A program made the position numbers and the translations under genes. A DNA stretch of 11,756 nucleotides. Origin: Burkholderiaceae bacterium. GTDB taxonomy: Bacteria; Pseudomonadota; Gammaproteobacteria; Burkholderiales; Burkholderiaceae. Positions 1 to 7,202 of the stretch are shown here, in pieces. Below the pieces are notes generated by a model. The model was not told where the DNA came from and ran no database searches. It saw nothing but the letters and a program-made list of their open reading frames with translations. The stretch spans positions 1 to 11,756 of the forward strand of contig JAKONL010000171.1 of NCBI GenBank assembly GCA_022701965.1, given 5' to 3'. Every line of letters begins with the position of its first letter. The stretch's first letter is position 1.

Positions 1-1050
1 CTGCGCGCGGTGATGTGCGTCGGGCTCGCGCTGGTCGGCTCGGGCATGGCGCTGGTCACCTTCGCCTCGCAGCTGTGGCAGCTGTTCGTCGTCTGGAGCC
101 TCATGCTGGGCGTGGGCACCGGGCTCACGGCGCTGGTGCTCGGCGCGGTGGTGGCCAATCGCTGGTTCGTCGGCCGGCGCGGGCTGGTGATCGGCATGCT
201 CACGGCCAGCTCGGCCACCGGACAACTCGCTTTCCTGCCGGTCGCGGCCTGGATGATCGAGCACTGGGGCTGGCGCTCGGCCGTGGTGCCGGTGTTCGCG
301 GGCGCGCTGCTGATCGCGGCGCTGTGCCTGCTGTTCGTGCGCAACCGGCCGTCGGACATCGGCCTGCTGCCGTACGGCCAGACGCCGGAGGCGGCCGCGG
401 CCGCGCCCAAGGCGGCGCCGATCGCCATGAACTGGCGCACGCCGTTCGCGATCCTGCGCGAGGCCTCGGCCAGCCGCACGTTCTGGATCCTCGCCGGCAC
501 CTTCTTCATCTGCGGCCTGAGCACCAACGGCCTGGTGCAGACGCACTTCATCTCGCTGTGCGGCGACAACGGCATGTCGGCGGTGCCGGCGGCCTCGGTG
601 CTGGCGATGATGGGCGCATTCGACTTCGTCGGCACGATCCTCTCGGGCTGGCTCTCCGATCGCTACGACAACCGCAAGCTGCTCTTCTGGTACTACGGCC
701 TGCGGGGGCTGTCGCTGTTCTGGCTGCCGCATTCGGAATTCACCATCTACGGGCTGGGCATCTTCGCGATGTTCTACGGCCTCGACTGGATCGCCACCGT
801 GCCGCCGACGGTCAAGCTCGCCGGCGCCGCCTTCGGGCCGCAGAAGGTCGGGCTGGTGTTCGGCTGGATCTTCGCCGCGCACCAGCTGGGCGCCGCCACC
901 GCCGCCTACGGCGCGGGCTTCGCGCGGACGCTGCTGCTGACCTACACGCCGGCGCTGTACGCGGCGGGCGCCGCCTGCCTGGTGGCGGCGCTGGTCGTGA
1001 TGGCGATCCGCCGTCCCGCGGTGCCGGTTCTCGTGAAGGCCCCGACATGA
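1..1050 (+). CDS. MFS transporter, carboxylate/oxalate-formate antiporter-like (5' end missing)
   Basis: The frame is open from base 1 to a TGA at 1048-1050, giving 349 residues, so the true start lies upstream. The protein is strongly hydrophobic. About ten membrane segments can be counted, which suggests that TM1-TM2 (roughly 60-70 residues) are cut off. The segment RWFVGRRGLVIG (near residues 57-68), followed by a Gly/Ala-rich helix and a GWR, resembles TM4-TM5 of monocarboxylate and oxalate/formate-type MFS carriers. An Ala/Pro-rich loop near residues 127-145 separates the two six-helix halves. The MFS loop motif is visible as GWLSDRYDNRK (216-226). It probably sits in the inner membrane and moves a small organic anion; the substrate is not readable. 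The stop overlaps the start of the MATE gene in ATGA, suggesting translational coupling. Family is secure, substrate is a guess. Confidence 0.88.
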   Translation: MRAVMCVGLALVGSGMALVTFASQLWQLFVVWSLMLGVGTGLTALVLGAVVANRWFVGRRGLVIGMLTASSATGQLAFLPVAAWMIEHWGWRSAVVPVFAGALLIAALCLLFVRNRPSDIGLLPYGQTPEAAAAAPKAAPIAMNWRTPFAILREASASRTFWILAGTFFICGLSTNGLVQTHFISLCGDNGMSAVPAASVLAMMGAFDFVGTILSGWLSDRYDNRKLLFWYYGLRGLSLFWLPHSEFTIYGLGIFAMFYGLDWIATVPPTVKLAGAAFGPQKVGLVFGWIFAAHQLGAATAAYGAGFARTLLLTYTPALYAAGAACLVAALVVMAIRRPAVPVLVKAPT

Positions 1051-2477
1051 CCACTGCCACTTCCGCCATCGACCCGCGCACCCGCCTGCTGCTGGAAGCG
1101 CCGATCCTGCCGACGCTGCTGCGCCTGGCCGCGCCCAACGTGTTGGTGATGGTGGCGCAGGCCGCCGTGGGCCTTATCGAGACCTATTTCGTCGGCAAGC
1201 TCGGCACCGATGCGCTGGCCGGCATGGCGCTGGTCTTCCCGATCGTGATGCTGATGCAGATGACCTCGGCCGGCGCGATGGGCGGCGGCATCGCGTCGGC
1301 CATCGCGCGGGCACTGGGGGGCGGCAGGCGCGACGTCGCGAACGCGCTGGGCGTGCATGCGATGGTGATCGCGCTGGGCTTCGGCCTCGCGTTCACGTTG
1401 GCGCTGCTGCTCGGCGGCCGCCGGCTCTACGCGGCGATGGGCGGCACCGGCGCCGCGCTCGACGCCGCGATGACCTACTCGAACTTCGTCTTCGCGGGCG
1501 CCGTGCTGGTGTGGATGTTCAATGCGCTGGCGGCGGTGGTCCGCGGCACCGGCAACATGGCGGTGCCGGCCAACGTCACCGTGGCGGGCGTGGTCGTTCT
1601 GGTGCCGCTGTCGCCGCTGCTGATCTTCGGCTGGGGTCCGCTGCCGGGACTGGGCATCGCCGGCGGCGCGCTGGCGCTGCTGCTCTACTACCTCGTCGGT
1701 TCGCTGGCGCTGCTGGTCTACCTGCGCTCGGCACGCAGCCTGGTCCGGCCGGTGTTCCGGGGCACGGCGCTGCGCTGGCCGCTGTTCCGCGACATCCTGC
1801 GCGTCGGGCTGGTCGGCGCGGTCTCGACGGTCGCGACCAACCTGTCGATCGGCATCGCGACGGCGCTGTCGGGCCATTTCGGCTCGGGCGCGATCGCGGG
1901 CTACGGCACGGCGTCGCGGCTCGAATACCTGCTGGTGCCGCTGGTCTTCGGCCTGGGCGCGCCGCTGGTCGCGATGGTGGGCACCAGCATCGGCGCGGGC
2001 AACCGCGAGCGGGCGTTGCGCGCGACCTGGATCGGCGCGGTCATCGCCTTCGTGCTGACCGAGACCATCGGCATCGCGGCGGCCCTGTTCCCGACGCAGT
2101 GGCTGCTGCTGTTCGGCAACGACCCGGCGATGCTGGAGGCCGGTGCGCACTATCTGCGCGCGGTCGGGCCGATGTACGGCTTCTTCGGCGTCGGGCTGGT
2201 GCTGTACTTCGCGTCGCAGGGCGCCGGCCGGCTGCTCTGGCCGGTGCTCGGCAACCTGGCGCGGCTGGCCGTGGCGGGCATCGGCGGCTGGCTGGCGCTG
2301 CGCTGGACCGGCGAACTCGTGCACGTGTTCGTCGCGCAGGGCGTCGCGCTGGTCGTCTACGGCGTCGTGATCGCCTGGGCGATCGCCGGGGGCGCCTGGT
2401 TCGGGCGCGTCGGCTGGCCGTGCACGACGGCCGGCCTGCTGCGGCGGCTGGGCACGGGCGGCCGCGTCGCGGCCTAG
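1047..2477 (+). CDS. MATE family efflux transporter
   Basis: The product is 476 residues, normal for the MATE (multidrug and toxic compound extrusion) family, with about twelve hydrophobic segments in two homologous halves. Family-like signatures are VGLIETYFVGKLGTDALAG (41-59) in TM1-TM2, the RGTGNMAVPA loop (166-175) in the first half, and SIGAGNRERA (314-323) in the second. Members export cationic or amphipathic compounds, or occasionally metabolites, across the inner membrane using a Na+ or H+ gradient. The ATG is taken at 1047 because it overlaps the MFS stop (ATGA) and gives a typical N-terminal cytoplasmic segment before TM1; no strong Shine-Dalgarno sequence precedes it, consistent with coupled translation. 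The TAG stop at 2475-2477 interlocks with the stop of the convergent LysR gene. The exported substrate is unknown. Confidence 0.92.
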   Translation: MTTATSAIDPRTRLLLEAPILPTLLRLAAPNVLVMVAQAAVGLIETYFVGKLGTDALAGMALVFPIVMLMQMTSAGAMGGGIASAIARALGGGRRDVANALGVHAMVIALGFGLAFTLALLLGGRRLYAAMGGTGAALDAAMTYSNFVFAGAVLVWMFNALAAVVRGTGNMAVPANVTVAGVVVLVPLSPLLIFGWGPLPGLGIAGGALALLLYYLVGSLALLVYLRSARSLVRPVFRGTALRWPLFRDILRVGLVGAVSTVATNLSIGIATALSGHFGSGAIAGYGTASRLEYLLVPLVFGLGAPLVAMVGTSIGAGNRERALRATWIGAVIAFVLTETIGIAAALFPTQWLLLFGNDPAMLEAGAHYLRAVGPMYGFFGVGLVLYFASQGAGRLLWPVLGNLARLAVAGIGGWLALRWTGELVHVFVAQGVALVVYGVVIAWAIAGGAWFGRVGWPCTTAGLLRRLGTGGRVAA

Positions 2478-3358
2478 GGTTCCATCACGCTTTCGTGGAA
2501 GCGCTGCGCGGCCGAGGTCTGCGCATCGGGCGGCAGCATCAGCGCGATGCCGATGGCGGTCTGCGAGCCGGCGCCGGCGAGCGGCTTGAAGACGATCTCG
2601 CGCGTGGTGTGGCGCGTCGCGACCGACGGCACCAGCGCCACGCCGAGCCCGCTCTCCACCAGGCTGATCACGGTCTGCACCTGCACCGCGTCCTGCTGCA
2701 CGCGCGGCAGGAAGCTGGCCTGCTGGCAGGCCATGAGCGCAGCCGAATGCAGGCCCGGCACCTCGACGGCGCCGTACATCACGAAGGGTTCGTCGGCGAG
2801 GTCGGCGAGCGCCAGCCGGCGCTTGCGCGCGAGCCGGTGTCCGGCCGGCAGTGCGGCGACGAACACGTCGCGCTCGACCGGAAACACGCGCGCCCGGCAT
2901 GCCCGCCCGATCGGGAAGCGCACCAGTCCGACATCGATGTCGCCGCTCTCGACGCGCTCGACGATGCGTGCCGTCGTCGATTCGGCCAGCGCGAGCTGCA
3001 CGCCCGGATAGCGCTCCCGGAAGCGCGGCAGCACGCGCGGCATCAGCGCGTAGGTGGCCGAGCCGACGAAGCCCACCCGCAGCGTGCCGGCCTCGCCGCG
3101 CGACGCGGCCTGCGCGGCGCGCGCGAACTGCTCGCCGTGGAACACCGCGCGGCGGGCGTCCTCCAGCGCCGCCGCGCCGGCCGGCGTGAGTTCCGTGCCG
3201 CGCCGGTTGCGAACGAACAGGGACACGCCCAGCTGCGCCTCCAGGCGCCGGATCGATGCCGACAGCGGCGGCTGCGACATGTGCAGCCGTTCGGCGGCGC
3301 GGTGGAAGTTGAGCGTCTCCGCGAGCGCGATGAAGTGGCGCAGCTGGCGTGTGTCCAT
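2474..3358 (-). CDS. LysR-type transcriptional regulator
   Basis: The product is 294 residues, the usual LysR length. The N terminus (MDTRQLRHFIALAETLNFHR) and the helix-turn-helix around residues 18-37 (AAERLHMSQPPLS) match the family closely, followed by the IRRLEAQLGVSLFVRNRRG wing and linker. Residues from about 92 onward form the two-lobed effector-binding domain, beginning GTLRVGFVGS. The N terminus is of the CatR/BenM/CbnR kind, whose members often sense aromatic or organic-acid metabolites; this is a resemblance by eye, not an assignment. The ATG (complement of 3356-3358) is preceded at six bases by AAGGGAGA, a good ribosome binding site. The gene is divergent from the CoA-transferase operon, the classic layout for a local regulator that represses itself and activates its neighbour in response to an inducer. 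The effector is unknown. Confidence 0.95.
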   Translation of the reverse strand: MDTRQLRHFIALAETLNFHRAAERLHMSQPPLSASIRRLEAQLGVSLFVRNRRGTELTPAGAAALEDARRAVFHGEQFARAAQAASRGEAGTLRVGFVGSATYALMPRVLPRFRERYPGVQLALAESTTARIVERVESGDIDVGLVRFPIGRACRARVFPVERDVFVAALPAGHRLARKRRLALADLADEPFVMYGAVEVPGLHSAALMACQQASFLPRVQQDAVQVQTVISLVESGLGVALVPSVATRHTTREIVFKPLAGAGSQTAIGIALMLPPDAQTSAAQRFHESVMEP

Positions 3359-3385
3359 GCGAGGTCTCCCTTGATCCCGAAAAGC

Positions 3386-3408
3386 TATCACACGAACGGT
3401 ATTTGATA
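3386..3408. promoter_or_regulatory. Inverted repeat TATCA-N13-TGATA, candidate LysR operator
   Basis: Perfect 5-bp arms TATCA (3386-3390) and TGATA (3404-3408) flank a 13-base spacer, inside the A+T-rich part of the divergent region. A second dyad, CGGT (3397-3400) with ACCG (3413-3416), overlaps it. LysR proteins usually bind imperfect dyads built on T-N11-A; neither repeat has exactly that spacing (the second has T-N12-A), so the operator call is tentative. The position between two divergent genes is what supports it. Confidence 0.35.
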
Positions 3409-3445
3409 TTGGACCGATCCGCGCCGGCTTCGCAGAATGGCGGCC

Positions 3446-3450
3446 AGGAG
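3446..3450 (+). promoter_or_regulatory. Ribosome binding site deciding the first CoA-transferase start
   Basis: AGGAG lies ten bases before the ATG at 3461. An in-frame ATG at 3437 lies upstream of this site and would add eight residues (MAARRQQE) unlike the family, whose members begin close to the LxGvkVlDL segment. The start at 3461 is therefore preferred. Confidence 0.6.
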
Positions 3451-3460
3451 ACAACAAGAG

Positions 3461-4666
3461 ATGACACTTCCCTTGCAGGGCGTGAAGGTGATCGACCTGT
3501 CGAGCGTGGTGTTCGGCCCGCTCGCGAGCCAGACCCTGGCCGACTACGGCGCGAGCGTGATCAAGGTCGAGCCGCCCGAGGGCGACTCGACGCGCCATAC
3601 CGGGCCGACGACGGAGCCCGGCATGGCGGCGCTGTTCCTCGGCAGCAACCACAGCAAGGAGAGCGTGGCGCTCGACCTCAAGCAGCCGGCCGCGCGAGAC
3701 GCGCTGATGGCGCTCCTGGCCGACGCCGACGTCTTCATGCACAGCATGCGGCCGCAGAAGCTGGCGTCGTTGGGCATCGACCCCGAAACGCTGCGGGAGC
3801 GTTTTCCGCGGCTGGTGTACGCCGGCCTGCACGGCTTCTCGCAAGGCGGCCCGTATGCGGGTCGTCCGGCGTACGACGACGTGATCCAGGGCATGTCGGG
3901 ACTGGCGTCGCTGATGGAGCAGCAGGGCGGCGAGGCGCGCTACCTGCCGGTCATCGCGGCCGACAAGACCTGCGGGCTGGTCGCCGCGCAGGCCGTGATG
4001 GCGGCGCTGTTCCGGCGTGAGCGCACCGGGCAGGGGTGCTTCGTGGAGATTCCGATGTTCGAGACCATGGTGGCCTTCAACCTGGTCGAGCACATGTATG
4101 GCCGGCACTTCGAACCGCCGCTGGCGGCGGCGGGCTACCCGAGGGTACTGACGCCCTGGCGCCGGCCCTGGCGCACCGCCGACGGGCATATCTGCATGAT
4201 GCCGTACACGAACCTGCACTGGCGGCGCTTCTTCGCCGAGGTCGGCGCACCGGCGCTGGCCGACGACGCGCGCTTCGCCGACATCGCCGCGCGCACGCGC
4301 CACATCGGCGAACTCCTGGAGACGGCCGGCCGCTTCGTCGCCGACGGCACGACCGAGGAGTGGCTGGCGATCTGCGAGCGACTGGAGATCCCCGCCGCGC
4401 CCGCGGGCCGGCTCGACGACCTGCCCGCGGACCCGCACCTGGTGGAGACCGGCTTCTTCACCGAGCTCGACGACCCGCGCATGGGCACCGTGCGCTTTCC
4501 CGGTGTCGCGGTGAAGTTCGACGGCGTGCGGCCCGATGTGCGCATGGCGCCGCGCCTGGGCGAGCACACGCGGTCGGCCCTGCTCGCGGCCGGCCTGCCG
4601 GCGGCGCAGATCGAGGCCCTCATCGAGACCGGCGCCGCGCGCGCCGCGACACCGGAGACACCATGA
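3461..4666 (+). CDS. Family III CoA-transferase (CaiB/BaiF type), first copy
   Basis: The product is 401 residues, typical for formyl-CoA transferase/CaiB relatives, which move CoA from a donor such as succinyl-CoA to a carboxylic acid in the cytoplasm. The N terminus LQGVKVIDLSSVVFGPLASQ (5-24) and GASVIKVEPPEGD (30-42) are the usual CoA-binding start. YAGLHGFSQGGPYAGRPAYD (120-139) and the RTGQGCFVEIPMFE segment (188-201) follow. The presumed catalytic aspartate is Asp168 in AADKTCG, aligning with Asp169 of formyl-CoA transferase. The step before it differs from the commoner LADxxTG form seen in the second copy. It opens the operon and its TGA overlaps the next ATG (ATGA), so it is probably coupled to the MaoC-like protein. 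The acyl substrate is unknown; an alternative annotation is alpha-methylacyl-CoA racemase-like, but the aspartate context favours transferase. Confidence 0.92.
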   Translation: MTLPLQGVKVIDLSSVVFGPLASQTLADYGASVIKVEPPEGDSTRHTGPTTEPGMAALFLGSNHSKESVALDLKQPAARDALMALLADADVFMHSMRPQKLASLGIDPETLRERFPRLVYAGLHGFSQGGPYAGRPAYDDVIQGMSGLASLMEQQGGEARYLPVIAADKTCGLVAAQAVMAALFRRERTGQGCFVEIPMFETMVAFNLVEHMYGRHFEPPLAAAGYPRVLTPWRRPWRTADGHICMMPYTNLHWRRFFAEVGAPALADDARFADIAARTRHIGELLETAGRFVADGTTEEWLAICERLEIPAAPAGRLDDLPADPHLVETGFFTELDDPRMGTVRFPGVAVKFDGVRPDVRMAPRLGEHTRSALLAAGLPAAQIEALIETGAARAATPETP

Positions 4667-5166
4667 CCCTCGGCACCGAACTTCCCCGCCTGTCGGCGCA
4701 GCACGACGCGCTGCCCCGCCTCGGCCAGGGCTTCGTCTGGCAGGACCTCGCGGTCGGCCAGCGAATGCGCACCTTCCGCCGCACCGTCACCGAGACCGAC
4801 CTGGTGAGCTTCATCGGCGTGACCGGCATGCTGGAGGCGATCTTCATCGAGGACGGCTACGACGGCAGCGCGATCGCGGGCCGCCCGGTGCCGGCCGCGC
4901 TCACCTACACGCTGATCGAGGGCTTCATCCTGCAGACCATGATCCAGGGCACCGGGCTCGCGATGCTCGAACTGGTGCAGAAGATCCATGCGCCGGTGCG
5001 CGTGGGCGACCGGATCGAGGCGGTGGTCGAGGTCACCGGCATCCGGCCGACGTCGAAGGGCAACCGCGCCGTCGTCGATTCGCGCATCGAGGTGTTCAAC
5101 CAGCACGGCGCCTGCGTGATGACCTACGACGCGCGCCGCCTGCTGGCGGGGCGCAGCGACGGCTGA
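4663..5166 (+). CDS. MaoC-like hot-dog fold protein, catalytic Asp/His not conserved
   Basis: The product is 167 residues, the size of a single-hot-dog MaoC or (R)-specific enoyl-CoA hydratase. Family features are the VTETDLVSFIGVTG helix region (42-55), AGRPVPAALTYTLIEGF (72-88) and the APVRVGDRIEAVVEVTGIRP strand region (110-129). In PhaJ-type hydratases the active residues are an Asp and a His spaced D-x4-H. Here, by manual alignment, these are Met56 and Phe61 (GMLEAIFIED, 55-64), so the usual hydratase dyad is absent. It may be a thioesterase-like, binding or structural hot-dog protein, or a hydratase using other residues. It overlaps the preceding CoA-transferase by ATGA, with a GGAG eight bases upstream inside that gene. 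Fold assignment is fairly sure; the reaction is not. Confidence 0.82.
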   Translation: MTLGTELPRLSAQHDALPRLGQGFVWQDLAVGQRMRTFRRTVTETDLVSFIGVTGMLEAIFIEDGYDGSAIAGRPVPAALTYTLIEGFILQTMIQGTGLAMLELVQKIHAPVRVGDRIEAVVEVTGIRPTSKGNRAVVDSRIEVFNQHGACVMTYDARRLLAGRSDG

Positions 5167-5186
5167 CCGCGCCGGTCCGATCCCAT

Positions 5187-5212
5187 CAGAAAAAGCAACG
5201 GAGACAAGACAA
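5187..5212 (+). promoter_or_regulatory. A-rich leader with ribosome binding site before first binding protein
   Basis: Bases 5187-5212 hold 16 A in 26 bases and no T, an unusual composition for this locus. The stretch includes CGGAGA (5199-5204) eight bases ahead of the ATG. Such unstructured A-rich leaders favour ribosome loading, which would fit the high output needed for a periplasmic binding protein. No promoter hexamers are evident in the 46-base gap. Confidence 0.5.
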
Positions 5213-6208
5213 ATGAAGTTCATCGCACATCGCCGCCGCCTGCTGGGCGTGCTGGTGGCCGCACTCGTCGCGCCGGCGGTCCACGCGCAGGGCGCCGCGC
5301 CGCCGGCCGGCGCCTACCCGACCAAGCCGATCACGATGGTCGTGCCGTTTCCGCCGGGCGGCCCGACCGACCTGGTGGCGCGCGTGCTGGCGCAGAAGAT
5401 CGGCGAGCAGATGGGGCAGAGCGTGCTGGTCGACAACCGCGGCGGCGCCAACGGCAACATCGGCGCGGCCTTCGTCGCCAAGGCGCCGGCCGACGGCTAC
5501 ACGATCCTCTACAACACCTCGTCGATCACGCTGAGCCCGTCGCTCTACAAGAACGTGCCCTACGACGTGTCGAAGGACTTCCTGCCGGTGGCCTCGGTCG
5601 CGGTGGTGCCGCTCGGGCTGGTGGTCAATCCGTCGGTCCCGGCGAACACCGTGGCGGAGTTCGTCGCCTATGCCAAGGCCAACCCCGGCAAGCTGTCGTA
5701 CGGCTCGGCGGGCAACGGTAACGTGACGCACCTGGGCGCGTTCCAGTTCGTCCAGGCCAACGGGCTGGAGGCCACGCACGTCCCCTACAAGGGCAGCGCG
5801 CCGGCGGACGTCGACCTGGTCGGCGGGCAGATCCAGTTCATGACCGACACGGTGAATTCGGTGATGCCGTTCGTGCGCGACAAGCGCCTGAAGATGCTCG
5901 CCGTGACCACGGGCAAGCGCATGGCGCTGTTCCCGGACGTGCCGACGCTGGCGGAATCGGGCATGCCCGGCTTCGAGGTCGGTGCCTGGCAGGGCGTGAT
6001 GGTGCCGGCCGGCACGCCGGGCGCGGTGGTGACGCGACTCAACGCCGAGATCGTCGCGGCGCTCGCGACGCCGGCCGTGCGCGAGCGGCTCGCGCTGCAG
6101 GGCGCGGAGCCGCTGGGCTCCACGCCGGCGGAGTACGGCGCCTACGTGCAGAAGGAACTCCGGCGCTGGGCCGGCGTCGTCAAGGCCACCGGCGTGACGC
6201 TGGACTGA
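5213..6208 (+). CDS. Bug-type (TctC family) tripartite tricarboxylate solute-binding protein, first copy
   Basis: The product is 331 residues, the family norm. A signal peptide is clear: an Arg-rich n-region (HRRRLL), a hydrophobic core, and probable cleavage after Ala25 (VHA-QG), sending the protein to the periplasm. The mature protein opens with YPTKPITMVVPFPPGGPTD (35-53), the hallmark Bug segment whose Gly/Thr/Asp residues line the carboxylate site. ADGYTILYNTS and the central YGSAGNGNVTHLG, with HVPYKG further on, are also typical. Bug proteins bind carboxylates or other small acids and either feed a TctAB membrane complex or act as sensors. No tctA or tctB gene is present in the window. 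It follows the MaoC-like gene by 46 bases and is 16 bases ahead of a second, clearly diverged binding protein. Ligand unknown. Confidence 0.93.
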   Translation: MKFIAHRRRLLGVLVAALVAPAVHAQGAAPPAGAYPTKPITMVVPFPPGGPTDLVARVLAQKIGEQMGQSVLVDNRGGANGNIGAAFVAKAPADGYTILYNTSSITLSPSLYKNVPYDVSKDFLPVASVAVVPLGLVVNPSVPANTVAEFVAYAKANPGKLSYGSAGNGNVTHLGAFQFVQANGLEATHVPYKGSAPADVDLVGGQIQFMTDTVNSVMPFVRDKRLKMLAVTTGKRMALFPDVPTLAESGMPGFEVGAWQGVMVPAGTPGAVVTRLNAEIVAALATPAVRERLALQGAEPLGSTPAEYGAYVQKELRRWAGVVKATGVTLD

Positions 6209-6224
6209 ACGCGAGGAACCCGCC

Positions 6225-7202
6225 ATGTCGCTCGTCCGCAAACTGCTTTCCTTCGCCGGTGCGTCGCTCGCCGGCATGCTCCTCGCCGCCGCGCCGGTCG
6301 CGGCGCAGGACTTCCCGTCCAAGCCGATCCGCTTCGTCGTACCGTTTCCGCCGGGCAGCGGCACCGACACCTCGGCGCGCTATTTCGGCCGCAAGCTGCA
6401 GGAGCTGACCGGGCAGCCGGTGGTGGTGGAGAACAAGCCCGGCGCCAACGGCTTCATCGCGGTCAAGACCGTGCTGACCGCGCCGGCCGACGGCTACACC
6501 GTCTTCGTCGGCAGCAATTCGACGCTGGCGGTCAACGTCGCGCTGTTCAAGTCGCTGCCCTACGACCCGGTGGCCGACCTCGCGCCGCTGACGATGATGA
6601 TGCGCTCGCCCGCGCTGCTCGTGGTGCCGGCGAGCTCCGACTACAAGACGCTCGGCGAACTGGTGGCCGGCGCCAAGGCACGGCCGGACGCGCTCAACTA
6701 CGGCGCGGGTTCGGCCGGCTACCAGCTGATGGCCGAGCTCTTCAACGACGCGGCCCGGGTGCAGACGCACCACGTCCCGTTCAAGGGCGCCGGCGAGGCC
6801 GTGATCGCGGTGGTCGCGGGCACGGTGAACATGGCCTTCGCCGAGATCACCAGCGTGCAGGAGCTCGCCAAGGCCGGCAAGGTGCAGGCGCTCGCCGTGG
6901 CCGCCGACCGGCGGGTGCCGGCGATGCCCTCGGTGCCGACCGCGGGCGAGGCCGGGCTGCCCGGCTTCACGGCCTACACCTGGGTCGGCGCGATGGTGTC
7001 GTCGAAGACGCCGAAGGCCGAGACCGAGAAGCTCGCCGCGCTGCTGACCCGCATCGAGCAGATGCCCGAGACGCGCGAGTTCTACGAACGCATCGGCGCC
7101 GAGGTGATGCAGGGCGGGCCGGAGGAGATGCGCAGGTTCCAGGCGGAGGAGATCGGCCTGTGGAAGCGCATCGCGGTCAAGGCCAACGTCGAGCAGCAAT
7201 GA
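6225..7202 (+). CDS. Bug-type (TctC family) tripartite tricarboxylate solute-binding protein, second copy
   Basis: The product is 325 residues with a signal peptide likely cut after Ala27 (VAA-QD). The Bug signature is FPSKPIRFVVPFPPGSGTD (30-48). It differs from the first copy at the ligand loop, with PGSGTD in place of PGGPTD, so the two probably recognise different ligands or different forms of one. ADGYTVFVGSNSTLAVN and NYGAGSAGYQLMAELF, then HHVPFKGAGEAV, are standard family segments. The ATG has AGGA eight to eleven bases upstream. The TGA overlaps the next start (ATGA), tying its translation to a cytoplasmic CoA-transferase, which supports a shared substrate route. As with the first copy, membrane partners are not encoded here. 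The copies are related but far from identical, so this is an old duplication or separate recruitment. Confidence 0.93.
   Translation: MSLVRKLLSFAGASLAGMLLAAAPVAAQDFPSKPIRFVVPFPPGSGTDTSARYFGRKLQELTGQPVVVENKPGANGFIAVKTVLTAPADGYTVFVGSNSTLAVNVALFKSLPYDPVADLAPLTMMMRSPALLVVPASSDYKTLGELVAGAKARPDALNYGAGSAGYQLMAELFNDAARVQTHHVPFKGAGEAVIAVVAGTVNMAFAEITSVQELAKAGKVQALAVAADRRVPAMPSVPTAGEAGLPGFTAYTWVGAMVSSKTPKAETEKLAALLTRIEQMPETREFYERIGAEVMQGGPEEMRRFQAEEIGLWKRIAVKANVEQQ

Larger units (their letters stand above)
3359..3460. promoter_or_regulatory. Divergent control region between LysR gene and catabolic operon
   Basis: This 102-bp stretch is the only sizeable non-coding region in the window. Bases 3371-3410 are about 62 percent A+T in a locus that is otherwise very G+C rich. 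It must hold the LysR promoter and the operon promoter if both start here, as the divergent layout implies. No convincing -35/-10 pair was found on either strand, which is common for activator-dependent promoters. Both genes have recognisable ribosome binding sites at its edges. Assignment as a promoter region is inference from position and composition. Confidence 0.7.

Noticed and set aside
3371..3402. A sigma-70 promoter for the operon starting from TTGATC at 3371
   Set aside because: No acceptable -10 hexamer lies 16-18 bases downstream, and looser spacings require poor matches. Left as an undefined promoter region.
942..3467. An 841-codon open frame on the - strand across MATE and LysR genes
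   Set aside because: It is a compositional shadow: Arg/Ala/His-rich, low-complexity product with no family motif, lying in another frame of well-supported genes. Long stop-free antisense frames are expected at this G+C content.
3359..4567. Upstream extension of the LysR reading frame to about 4567 on the - strand
   Set aside because: The frame stays open but the added part is antisense to the CoA-transferase and is His/Arg-rich without motifs. The LysR N terminus and ribosome site clearly begin at 3358.
5225..5260. Twin-arginine (Tat) signal in the first binding protein
   Set aside because: The n-region has three arginines (HRRRLLG), but the S/T-R-R-x-F-L-K consensus is not met and the h-region and VHA cleavage site fit an ordinary Sec signal, as in most Bug proteins.
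5213..7202. Repeat caused by similar DNA in the two binding protein genes, for example around PFPPG
   Set aside because: The similarity is confined to codons for conserved family motifs and reflects distant paralogy, not a DNA repeat or recent duplication.
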